In this document: positions 7,657 through 14,522 of the stretch, piece by piece
Position numbering within the stretch: the stretch's first letter is position 1
How the letters are laid out: each line of letters starts with the position of its first letter
Source: Xylanimonas ulmi
GTDB lineage: Bacteria > Actinomycetota > Actinomycetes > Actinomycetales > Cellulomonadaceae
Assembly: GCF_004216535.1 (NCBI RefSeq)
Contig: NZ_SGWX01000001.1
Location: forward strand, 1,426,001 to 1,490,000
DNA length: 64,000 nt
Reading direction: 5' to 3'
Notes under the pieces: generated by a model
Seen by the model: the letters and a program-made list of their open reading frames with translations, nothing else
Database searches by the model: none
Told to the model about the DNA's origin: nothing
Translations under genes and position numbers: made by a program

Positions 7657-7728
7657 TGGGCGATACTGGGTTCGAACCAGTGACCTCTTCGGTGTGAACG
7701 AAGCGCGCTACCACTGCGCCAATCGCCC
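7657..7728 (-). tRNA. tRNA-Val (anticodon CAC)
   Basis: A 72-nt cloverleaf read on the minus strand. The acceptor is GGGCGAT/ATCGCCC, the anticodon stem CTTCG/CGAAG encloses loop TTCACAC (anticodon CAC), and the T-arm contains GGTTCGAAC. The discriminator is A, and CC but not a full CCA is encoded after it. It differs from the two tRNA-Val(GAC) genes in this window mainly in the anticodon arm. An integrase relic lies beyond its 3' end. Confidence 0.95.
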
Positions 7729-7793
7729 GATTGCGTGGATGACAGTAGCAAGGATCCCGCCGAGCCTCCAAACCCGCGTGCGCGCCGCGCAGG

Positions 7794-8654
7794 TCAGGGG
7801 TCGGTCCGCTCGCGCATCCGCCGCTCGAACAGCGCTCGCGCCGCCATCGTGAGCGGCCCCGCCTCGACGGCGACGCCGTCGAGCGATGTCACCGGCTGCA
7901 CGTTGCGCCCGGACGACGTCAGCGCGAGGTGTGCGCGCCCGGCCGTGACGTCGTCGAGCACGGAGAACGGCAGCTCGCCGGGCTCGGCCTCGCGCACGGG
8001 CAGACCGTCCTCGGCGCCCCACTCGAGCAGCAGCTCGCGGGTGATGCCGGCCAGGCAGCCGGTCTCCAGCGCGGGCGTCAGCAGTTGGCCCGCACGCTCG
8101 ACGACGACGTTCGATCCGGTCCCCTCGCACAGCGCCCCGACGGTGTTGGCCAGGAGCGCCTCGTCGCCGCCGCGCGCCACGGCGTCCGCGAGCGCCACGA
8201 CGTTCTCGGCGTATGACGTCGTCTTGAGCCCCGCGACGGCTGACCGCTCGTTGCGCACCCACGGTGAGCGCACCGACCATGACTGCGGCCTCATGGTCGA
8301 GGCGGCGGCCGCGACGACGACGGTCTCGCGCGCCTGCCCCCGCCCCGAGCCGAGCGGCCCGATCCCGGAGGTCACGGTCAGGCGCAGGCGTCCGTCGATG
8401 TCGCCGGCGCGCGCGAGCACCGCCTCGATGCCCTGCCGCACGCGCGCCTCAAGGTCGGTCGCGGGTGTGAGGCCCAGACCGCGCAGCGACCGGTCGAGGC
8501 GGCGCAGGTGGCGTGTGAGGGCGAACACCGTGCCGCCCACGAGCGTGCACGTCTCGAAGGCGCCGTCGCCGACGGTGACCCCGTGGTCCACCGCGCTCAG
8601 CGCCCGCTGCGACTGTCCGACCAACTCGCCGTCGACCCACACCACCGTGCTCAT
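7794..8654 (-). CDS. pabC: Class IV aminotransferase, probable 4-amino-4-deoxychorismate lyase
   Basis: 286 residues of fold-type IV PLP enzyme. SAVDHGVTVGDGAFETC near residue 25 is the conserved N-terminal motif, LKTTSYAENV contains the PLP-binding Lys, and GALCEGTGSNVVV and TSSGRNVQPV are the usual phosphate-binding segments. The gene follows pabB on the same strand after a 96-base gap, so PabC (release of 4-aminobenzoate and pyruvate from aminodeoxychorismate, for folate synthesis) is the best call. Branched-chain or D-amino-acid aminotransferases share the fold and cannot be excluded on motifs alone. Confidence 0.82.
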   Translation of the reverse strand: MSTVVWVDGELVGQSQRALSAVDHGVTVGDGAFETCTLVGGTVFALTRHLRRLDRSLRGLGLTPATDLEARVRQGIEAVLARAGDIDGRLRLTVTSGIGPLGSGRGQARETVVVAAAASTMRPQSWSVRSPWVRNERSAVAGLKTTSYAENVVALADAVARGGDEALLANTVGALCEGTGSNVVVERAGQLLTPALETGCLAGITRELLLEWGAEDGLPVREAEPGELPFSVLDDVTAGRAHLALTSSGRNVQPVTSLDGVAVEAGPLTMAARALFERRMRERTDP

Positions 8655-8750
8655 GCCCGCAGTCTGCCCGACGCCGCGCGCCGTGTGCCGCCTCGCGCGC
8701 GTCCCGCGCCCCTCCGATGTTCCCCCGGCGTCGCGGGGCGCCCGATGGCG

Positions 8751-9932
8751 TCACGCGGGCCGGTCGGTGGGCGGCCGGCTCGCGAGCCCGACGAGCCGCT
8801 CGGCCTTGAGCTGGGTCTCGCGCCACTCGGCCTCGGGGTCGCTGCCCCACGTGATGCCCGCTCCGGTGCCGAACCGCAGCGTCCCGGTCCCCGCGGCGCC
8901 ACGCTCCCACCAGAAGGTCCTGATCCCGACGGCGAGCTCGGCCCGTCCGGCGTCGCCGTCGACCCAACCGACAGCACCGCAGTAGGGCCCGCGCGGCGTC
9001 GGCTCGAGCTCCGCGATGAGCCGCAGCGCCGACGACTTGGGCGCCCCGGACACCGAGCCGGGCGGGAACGTCGCCGCGAGCACGCGCCACCACAGGTCGG
9101 GCGCGGCGGCGACGTCGTCGGTGAGCAAGCCGCGCACGCGGGAGACCAGGTGTGCGAGCCCTGGGTGGCGTTCGACGGCGAGCAGGTCGCTGACCTCGAC
9201 GCTGCCCGCCCGGCACACGCGCTGCAGGTCGTTGCGGACCAGGTCGGTGATCATGACGTTCTCGGCGCGGTCCTTGTCGCTGAGCCCGCCGGGCGTACGC
9301 GCGGTGCCCTTGATCGGCCCCGAGACCAGCGTGTCGTGGTCGAGCGCCAGGTACAGCTCGGGCGAGGCGGAGACCACCCAGACCGGGTCGACGACGCCTC
9401 CCGCGGGCACGTGGATCGCCGCCGCATGCGGTGCGGGGTTGCCCGCCGCCAGCAACGCCGCGAGCGCGGCCGCGTCGGGCTCGGCGCCGTCGTCGGCGAC
9501 GGGCAGCGGTGCGGCGAGCACGCGGCACACGTTGGCCTGATAGACGTCCCCCTCGCGCACCCGCTCGCGCACCCGGGCGACGGCCTCCTGGTAGGCGCCG
9601 CGACCGAGTGACGTCCGCCAGGCGTCCGACGGCGGCCCGACCCACCGTGCGCCGTCACCGCCCGCGCCGGTCCCGTCGCGGCGCGCGCCCTCGCGTGGCG
9701 CGGCGCCGCGCGCCGCGTCGTCGGCGACGTGCGCGAACCGCCAGGCGCGCGCCCGCCCGGGCCGCCCCGTGGTCCCGCCGCCCAGGTCGGCCTCGAAGTC
9801 GGCGACGACGAACCACAGCCCGGCGCGCAGCCGCTCGGGCGAGACGGCGAGGTCGACGCACTCGACGGCTCCCGTGGCGAGGCGGCCGGAGAAGCGGGCC
9901 CAGGATGAGGGCTCTGGCGCGAGGTCTGGCAC
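8751..9932 (-). CDS. pabB: Aminodeoxychorismate synthase component I (chorismate-binding)
   Basis: 393 residues from a GTG. The chorismate-binding domain occupies the C-terminal two thirds: PIKGTARTP, ENVMITDLVRNDL, the ATFPPGSVSGAPK loop, and GTGAGITWGSDPEAEW before the C-terminus. It makes 4-amino-4-deoxychorismate from chorismate with ammonia supplied by a glutaminase subunit encoded elsewhere (no pabA/trpG is visible here). It is shorter than TrpE-type enzymes (about 500) and its N-terminal region is Gly/Arg-rich and divergent. Together with the following class IV aminotransferase it forms a pabBC unit. Menaquinone or siderophore isochorismate synthases have a different lysine region, so pabB is favoured. 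Confidence 0.88.
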   Translation of the reverse strand: MPDLAPEPSSWARFSGRLATGAVECVDLAVSPERLRAGLWFVVADFEADLGGGTTGRPGRARAWRFAHVADDAARGAAPREGARRDGTGAGGDGARWVGPPSDAWRTSLGRGAYQEAVARVRERVREGDVYQANVCRVLAAPLPVADDGAEPDAAALAALLAAGNPAPHAAAIHVPAGGVVDPVWVVSASPELYLALDHDTLVSGPIKGTARTPGGLSDKDRAENVMITDLVRNDLQRVCRAGSVEVSDLLAVERHPGLAHLVSRVRGLLTDDVAAAPDLWWRVLAATFPPGSVSGAPKSSALRLIAELEPTPRGPYCGAVGWVDGDAGRAELAVGIRTFWWERGAAGTGTLRFGTGAGITWGSDPEAEWRETQLKAERLVGLASRPPTDRPA

Positions 9933-9970
9933 GAGACGAACGGTACTGACCGCGAGGCGCTCACCGGCGA

Positions 9971-10001
9971 TTGGACGTGCTCGCGATGAGTCAACTAGTG
10001 T
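9971..10001 (+). promoter_or_regulatory. Candidate promoter of the Gly-Cys-Val tRNA cluster
   Basis: TTGGAC (9971-9976) and TAGTGT (9996-10001) are separated by 19 bases and end 47 bases before tRNA-Gly. The second tRNA cluster has the same GATTGGAC box with the same 19-base spacing and almost the same distance to the tRNA, which supports both assignments. Confidence 0.5.
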
Positions 10002-10048
10002 TTGGGACGCGCCGGACGCCGGGGGTCACCCCTGAACGCACCGGCCGC

Positions 10049-10121
10049 GCGGATGTGGCTCAGTTGGTAGAGCATCACCTTGCCAAGGTGAGGGTCGCGG
10101 GTTCGAGTCCCGTCATCCGCT
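10049..10121 (+). tRNA. tRNA-Gly (anticodon GCC), copy 1
   Basis: A 73-nt cloverleaf with acceptor GCGGATG/CATCCGC, anticodon loop TTGCCAA (GCC) and T-loop GGTTCGAGTCC. CCA is not encoded. It appears identical to the copy at 11021-11093. Confidence 0.97.
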
Positions 10122-10162
10122 CGGAGGCCCACTCTCTGCACGCCAGGGAGAGCACGTCTCAA

Positions 10163-10233
10163 GGTGGGTTGGCCGAGAGGCGAGGCAGCGGCCTGCAAAG
10201 CCGTATACACGGGTTCGAATCCCGTACCCACCT
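10163..10233 (+). tRNA. tRNA-Cys (anticodon GCA)
   Basis: A 71-nt cloverleaf with acceptor GGTGGGT/ACCCACC, anticodon loop CTGCAAA (GCA) and T-arm CGGGTTCGAATCCCG. CCA is not encoded. It lies 41 bases after tRNA-Gly and 22 bases before tRNA-Val, so the three are probably cotranscribed. Confidence 0.97.
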
Positions 10234-10255
10234 CGCGTCCTGAGCGATCAGGCAC

Positions 10256-10330
10256 GGGCGATTGGCGCAGCGGTAGCGCGCTTCCCTGACACGGAAGAGG
10301 TCACTGGTTCGATCCCAGTATCGCCCACCA
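10256..10330 (+). tRNA. tRNA-Val (anticodon GAC), copy 1
   Basis: Acceptor GGGCGAT/ATCGCCC, anticodon stem CTTCC/GGAAG around loop CTGACAC (GAC), discriminator A, and CCA encoded at 10328-10330. It is the last tRNA of the first cluster, followed by a strong terminator, and appears identical to the copy at 11142-11216. Confidence 0.97.
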
Positions 10331-10334
10331 TCCC

Positions 10335-10365
10335 AGAAGCCCCGGTTCCTCGAACCGGGGCTTCT
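10335..10365 (+). terminator. Terminator of first tRNA cluster
   Basis: A perfect 13-bp inverted repeat, AGAAGCCCCGGTT and AACCGGGGCTTCT, around a 5-base loop, four bases after the CCA of tRNA-Val. It is also placed to end transcription of the convergent acetyltransferase gene. Confidence 0.8.
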
Positions 10366-10396
10366 CCCGTGGTGGGGCGCCTTGGCTGCCGGGCGC

Positions 10397-10906
10397 TCAG
10401 GCCCGCAACCGCTCCCCCGCCGCGAACGCCTCCAACTCGCCGCCGGTGAGCCGGTAGGTCACCCACTCCTCCTGCGGCCGCCCGCCCACCGCCTGATAGA
10501 GCGCGATCGACGGCGCGTTCCACCGCAGCACCGACCACTCGAGCCGGCGGTACCCACGCTCGCGCGCCACGCCCACCAGCGTGCGCAGCAGCCCCAGTCC
10601 GTACCCCTTGCCGCGATGCTCGGGGACCACGAACAGGTCCTCAAGCCACACGCCGTGCCGCCCGGTCCAGGTCGAGAACGTGAGGAACCACACGGCGATC
10701 CCCACGATCTGCCCGTCGACCTCGACGACGTGCGCGAACGCCGCGGGTGCGGGGCCGAACAGCGCGCGGGTCAGGTCCTCGGGCGTGGTCTCGACGGCGT
10801 CGGGCGCGCGCTCGTAGACGGCGAGCGCCTGGACGCAGGCGAGGATGCCGGGCTCGTCTCCCGGCCGGGCGGGGCGCAGCACGGCGCCGTCGTCGAAGGT
10901 GGTCAC
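10397..10906 (-). CDS. GNAT-family N-acetyltransferase, diamine acetyltransferase-like
   Basis: 169 residues from the GTG at 10906 (VTTFDDGAVLRPA). Frames extending further upstream would read through the second tRNA-Gly and are rejected. The acetyl-CoA-binding motif A is in LEDLFVVPEHRGKGYGLGLL, followed by RRLEWSVLRWNAPSIALYQ and WVTYRLTG, the pattern of spermidine/spermine (SSAT-like) acetyltransferases. The likely activity is N-acetylation of a polyamine or other small amine; the substrate is not certain. The gene sits, on the opposite strand, between two tRNA clusters that share sequence. Confidence 0.85.
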   Translation of the reverse strand: MTTFDDGAVLRPARPGDEPGILACVQALAVYERAPDAVETTPEDLTRALFGPAPAAFAHVVEVDGQIVGIAVWFLTFSTWTGRHGVWLEDLFVVPEHRGKGYGLGLLRTLVGVARERGYRRLEWSVLRWNAPSIALYQAVGGRPQEEWVTYRLTGGELEAFAAGERLRA

Positions 10907-10943
10907 CGCGTGATCGTAGAGCGGGCGGGCATGGGCCCGGTGA

Positions 10944-10974
10944 TTGGACCTCGGGGCGTCCGGTCGTCTACAGT
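10944..10974 (+). promoter_or_regulatory. Candidate promoter of the Gly-Val tRNA cluster
   Basis: TTGGAC (10944-10949) and TACAGT (10969-10974) with 19 bases between, ending 46 bases before tRNA-Gly copy 2. The layout matches the promoter of the first cluster. Confidence 0.5.
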
Positions 10975-11020
10975 TCCGGAGGCGCTGAACGCGGAGGGAA
11001 ACCTCAGACGTTCTGGCTAT

Positions 11021-11093
11021 GCGGATGTGGCTCAGTTGGTAGAGCATCACCTTGCCAAGGTGAGGGTCGCGGGTTCGAGTCCCGTCATCCGCT
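11021..11093 (+). tRNA. tRNA-Gly (anticodon GCC), copy 2
   Basis: Same cloverleaf as the copy at 10049-10121 with no difference that I can see. CCA is not encoded. It is first in the second tRNA cluster. Confidence 0.97.
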
Positions 11094-11141
11094 CTCGGTT
11101 CGCCTTCGAATCGGTCCTCGGACCGTAGCCGGCAGGCCTCC

Positions 11142-11216
11142 GGGCGATTGGCGCAGCGGTAGCGCGCTTCCCTGACACGGAAGAGGTCACTGGTTCGATC
11201 CCAGTATCGCCCACCA
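11142..11216 (+). tRNA. tRNA-Val (anticodon GAC), copy 2
   Basis: Same sequence as copy 1, including encoded CCA (11214-11216). It follows tRNA-Gly copy 2 by 48 bases; the tRNA-Cys found between these two in the first cluster is missing here. Confidence 0.97.
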
Positions 11217-11218
11217 CG

Positions 11219-11246
11219 AAAACCCTCGGCTCACGCCGAGGGTTTT
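11219..11246 (+). terminator. Terminator of second tRNA cluster
   Basis: Perfect 12-bp stem AAAACCCTCGGC / GCCGAGGGTTTT with a TCAC loop, ending in TTTTGTCGTC. A classical intrinsic terminator two bases after the tRNA-Val CCA. Confidence 0.85.
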
Positions 11247-11286
11247 GTCGTCTCCCGGGCGCTGGGACCGGCGTAGCGTCGAGGGC

Positions 11287-11625
11287 ATGTGCCGGAACAT
11301 CACCACGCTGCGCGGCCTCGAGCCACCCGCGACCGACGCGGAGGTGCGGGCCGCCGCCGAGCAGTTCGTCCGCAAGGTCACGGGTGTGCAGGCCGGCGCG
11401 GCGGCCTCCACGCGCGAGCCGTGCGAGCGCGCCGCGGCGCAGATCGCCGCCGTCGTCGACGCGCTCCTGGCCGAGCTCCCGCCGCGCAAGGTCCCACCCC
11501 GGACGGTCCCGCCCCTGCGGCGAGCCGACGTCCAGGCGCGCGTCGCCGCCCGGATGCGCGAGCGCGAGGAGCATGAGCGCCTGCACGCGCTCGGCGTCGC
11601 GCACACCCACGGAGCGGGGCGTTAG
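11287..11625 (+). CDS. DUF2277-like small protein
   Basis: 112 residues starting MCRNITTLRGLEPPATDAEV, the hallmark N-terminus of DUF2277 proteins, followed by the conserved FVRKVTGV segment and a helical, charged C-terminus. Function is unknown in the family. The C-terminal Arg/Glu-rich helix is longer than in most relatives. It lies just after the tRNA terminator and 11 bases before the next small gene. Confidence 0.82.
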   Translation: MCRNITTLRGLEPPATDAEVRAAAEQFVRKVTGVQAGAAASTREPCERAAAQIAAVVDALLAELPPRKVPPRTVPPLRRADVQARVAARMREREEHERLHALGVAHTHGAGR

Positions 11626-11636
11626 GCTCGGCGACC

Positions 11637-11915
11637 GTGAGTCCCCACGAGCCGGCCGTCTCGGCGACCATGCACCGCGCCAAGGCGGCGGCCCGCGCGT
11701 CCCATGTGACCGTCGGCGACCTGCGTCGACGGCCCGACGGCGGTGTGGAGATCGACTGCTCGTGCGGCATGGTGCTGACCAACGGCCCCGAGTGGTCGCT
11801 CGACGAGCACATCCGCCTGCACCGCGCCGAAGCGCGCTACCTCGCCGTCAGCGAGGTGGCCCCGCCGGGAATGCCGCGCCTGATCCCGGTCGCCGCGGAC
11901 CGGCGCCCGCGTTAG
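11637..11915 (+). CDS. Hypothetical protein with possible zinc-binding motif
   Basis: 92 residues if the GTG at 11637 is used; an ATG at 11670 would remove the first 11. The core IDCSCGMVLTNGPEWSLDEH has a Cys-x-Cys pair followed after about 20 residues by His-x-x-x-His (DEHIRLHRAE), which could bind zinc. The rest is unremarkable. I do not recognise a family. It may be cotranscribed with the DUF2277-like gene upstream. Confidence 0.55.
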   Translation: MSPHEPAVSATMHRAKAAARASHVTVGDLRRRPDGGVEIDCSCGMVLTNGPEWSLDEHIRLHRAEARYLAVSEVAPPGMPRLIPVAADRRPR

Positions 11916-11977
11916 CGCGCCAAGGACAACGAACACCACGCGCGCCGGGACGGGCGCCGCGACTGTCCGTCGTGGTG

Positions 11978-12223
11978 TCACAGCTCGTCGGGGTCGTCCC
12001 AGGACTTCCCGCTGGAGTCGCCCTCGATCGGGTGCAGCTCGACGGCGGACAGGGACGTCGGCGCCTTGCTCGCGTCACCACCGGCCCGGGGGTCGGCGTC
12101 GGGCGCGGGCGCGGGCTGCTTGAGGGCGATGCGGCCGGCGGAGGCCAGCGACTCCTGCAGGAGGCGACGGGCGTGCGGCTGCGCCTCGTCGGCCGCGGGC
12201 GCGGGGGAAGGCTGGGTGCTCAT
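11978..12223 (-). CDS. Hypothetical acidic protein (81 residues)
   Basis: Starts MSTQPSPAPAADEAQPHARR and is Pro/Ala-rich at first, then has a short helix LLQESLASAGRIALKQ, then a low-complexity stretch and an acidic tail KSWDDPDEL. It is probably disordered over much of its length. It is transcribed divergently from glgX with 98 bases between the starts. No family recognised. Confidence 0.5.
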   Translation of the reverse strand: MSTQPSPAPAADEAQPHARRLLQESLASAGRIALKQPAPAPDADPRAGGDASKAPTSLSAVELHPIEGDSSGKSWDDPDEL

Positions 12224-12321
12224 GGCGCCATTGTGGTCTACCGCACGCCGCGCCCGCGCGTCCCTGGCGTGTCGCCGATCCCACCGCGCCACGCCCTCGG
12301 CGGTCTGTGAGGATCGTGGGC

Positions 12322-14517
12322 ATGCAGACGTGGCCAGGACGCCCGTACCCGCTCGGCGCGACCTTCGACGGCACCGGGACCAACTTCGCGCTCTTCTCCT
12401 CGGTCGCCGAGCGCGTCGAACTGTGTTTGCTCGACGACGACGGCTCGCAGCGGCGCGTCGACCTGCACGAGGTCGACGCGCACGTCTTCCACGTGTTCCT
12501 GCCGGGCGTCGGCCCAGGCCAGCGGTACGGCTACCGCGTGCACGGGCCGTGGGACCCGGCCTCCGGGCACCGGTGCGACCCCACCAAACTGCTGCTGGAC
12601 CCGTATGCGCGCGCGATCGACGGGCAGGCGGACGGCGACCAGTCGCTGTTCTCCTACCCGTTCGACGACGCGGACGTCGCCGTCACGGGCGCGGCGCCGT
12701 CGGGCACGGACTCGGCTCCGCACACGCTCACCTCCGTCGTCGTGAACCCGTTCTTCGACTGGGGCCACGACCGCCCGCCGCAGATCGACTACCACGACAC
12801 GGTGCTGTACGAGGCGCACGTCAAGGGCATGTCGATGCGCCACCCCGACGTGCCGCCCGAGCTGCGCGGCACCTACGCGGGCATGGCGCACCCCGCCGTC
12901 GTCGAGCACCTCGCGCGCCTCGGCGTCACCGCCGTCGAGCTCATGCCGGTGCACCAGTTCGTGCAGGACTCGACGCTGCAGTCCAAGGGGCTCGCCAACT
13001 ACTGGGGCTACAACACCATCGGGTTCTTCGCCCCGCACAATGGCTACGCCGCCTACGGCACGCGCGGCCAGCAGGTGCTCGAGTTCAAGACCATGGTCAA
13101 GGCGCTGCACGAGGCCGGCATCGAGGTGATCCTCGACGTCGTCTACAACCACACCGCCGAGGGCAACCACCTGGGCCCGACGCTGAGCTTCAAGGGCATC
13201 GACAACGCCGCCTACTACCGTCTGGTCGACGGCGACGAGGCGCACTACTTCGACACGACCGGCACCGGGAACTCGCTGCTCATGCGCTCACCCGCCGTGC
13301 TGCAGCTCATCATGGACTCGTTGCGCTACTGGACGACCGAGATGCACGTCGACGGGTTCCGCTTCGACCTGGCCGCGACGCTCGCCCGGCAGTTCCACGA
13401 GGTCGACCGGCTCAGCGCCTTCTTCGACATCGTGCACCAGGACCCGGTGATCTCTCAGGTCAAGCTCATCGCCGAACCGTGGGACCTGGGCGACGGCGGC
13501 TATCAGGTGGGCGGGTTCCCGCCCCTGTGGACCGAGTGGAACGGCCGTTACCGCGACACGGTGCGCGACTTCTGGCGCGGCGAGCCCGCCACCCTGCCCG
13601 AGTTCGCCAGCCGTCTGACCGGCAGCAGCGACCTGTACGAGCACAGCGGCCGCAAGCCGATCGCGAGCATCAACTTCGTCGTCGCGCATGACGGGTTCAC
13701 CCTGACCGACCTGGTGTCGTACAACGAGAAGCACAACGACGCCAACGGCGAGGGCGGCCAGGACGGCGAGAGCCACAACCGGTCATGGAACTGCGGCGTC
13801 GAGGGGCCGACCGACGACCCGGCCATCCGCACGCTGCGCGCGCGTCAGCGCCGCAACCTCCTGGCGACCCTGCTGCTGAGCCAGGGCGTGCCGATGCTGG
13901 CGCACGGCGATGAACTGGGCCGCACGCAGGGCGGCAACAACAACGCCTACGCGCAGGACAACGAGACGGCGTGGATGGACTGGGACCTCGGCCCCGACGA
14001 GGCCGGCCTGCTGGAGTTCACACGCCGGCTCGTGCGGCTGCGCCGCGACCACCCTGTGCTGCACCGCCGCGCGTTCTTCGCGGGCGCGGGACTCGGCGCC
14101 ACATCACCCGCGCTCGACGGATCGGGCGACCTGCCCGAGATCGACTGGCTCGACCTGACCGGGCAGCGCATGGACGGCACGGACTGGACCAATGGCTACG
14201 CCCGGTCGCTCATGGTGTTCCTCAACGGCGACGCCATGCGCGAGACCGACCGCCGCGGCTCTCCGCTCGTCGACGACGCGTTCCTCCTGCTGTTCAACGC
14301 GCACTCCGACCCGCTCGACTTCGTGCTGCCCCCCGCCGCCTACGGCGCGCGGTGGACGACCGTGCTCGACACCGACGGCGCGCTCTCCCGCCGCAAGTCG
14401 CACCCGGCGGGCACGGCGGTGACCGTCGAGAGCCGCACTGTGGTCGTCCTCACACGCCCTTCGGCGCGACGCACGACACGCACTCGCCTGCGGGCGGGCG
14501 ATGGGCGCCTAGCCTGA
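12322..14517 (+). CDS. glgX: Glycogen debranching enzyme GlgX
   Basis: 731 residues from ATG 12322 ([17 protein letters not shown]), matching how GlgX proteins usually begin; GTGs at 12307 and 12316 are alternatives. An N-terminal CBM48/E-set domain is followed by a GH13 (beta/alpha)8 barrel. The four GH13 regions are intact: DVVYNH (Asp272), DGFRFD (Arg347, nucleophile Asp349), IAEPWD (acid/base Glu385) and AHD (His456-Asp457). The enzyme hydrolyses alpha-1,6 branches of glycogen after phosphorylase trimming. The next gene, 5 bases on, encodes a divergent TreZ-like protein, so the two are cotranscribed. Confidence 0.93.
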   Translation: MQTWPGRPYPLGATFDGTGTNFALFSSVAERVELCLLDDDGSQRRVDLHEVDAHVFHVFLPGVGPGQRYGYRVHGPWDPASGHRCDPTKLLLDPYARAIDGQADGDQSLFSYPFDDADVAVTGAAPSGTDSAPHTLTSVVVNPFFDWGHDRPPQIDYHDTVLYEAHVKGMSMRHPDVPPELRGTYAGMAHPAVVEHLARLGVTAVELMPVHQFVQDSTLQSKGLANYWGYNTIGFFAPHNGYAAYGTRGQQVLEFKTMVKALHEAGIEVILDVVYNHTAEGNHLGPTLSFKGIDNAAYYRLVDGDEAHYFDTTGTGNSLLMRSPAVLQLIMDSLRYWTTEMHVDGFRFDLAATLARQFHEVDRLSAFFDIVHQDPVISQVKLIAEPWDLGDGGYQVGGFPPLWTEWNGRYRDTVRDFWRGEPATLPEFASRLTGSSDLYEHSGRKPIASINFVVAHDGFTLTDLVSYNEKHNDANGEGGQDGESHNRSWNCGVEGPTDDPAIRTLRARQRRNLLATLLLSQGVPMLAHGDELGRTQGGNNNAYAQDNETAWMDWDLGPDEAGLLEFTRRLVRLRRDHPVLHRRAFFAGAGLGATSPALDGSGDLPEIDWLDLTGQRMDGTDWTNGYARSLMVFLNGDAMRETDRRGSPLVDDAFLLLFNAHSDPLDFVLPPAAYGARWTTVLDTDGALSRRKSHPAGTAVTVESRTVVVLTRPSARRTTRTRLRAGDGRLA

Positions 14518-14522
14518 CCGCC

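Noticed and set aside
10907-11050. N-terminal extension of the acetyltransferase frame reading through tRNA-Gly
   Set aside because: The extension translates a tRNA gene; the GTG at 10906 gives a normal-length GNAT.
13971-14522. Upstream extension of the TreZ-like frame into glgX (frame open from 13971)
   Set aside because: It would overlap the end of glgX by over 500 bases; the sequence is Arg/Pro-rich and homology begins only after GTG 14523.
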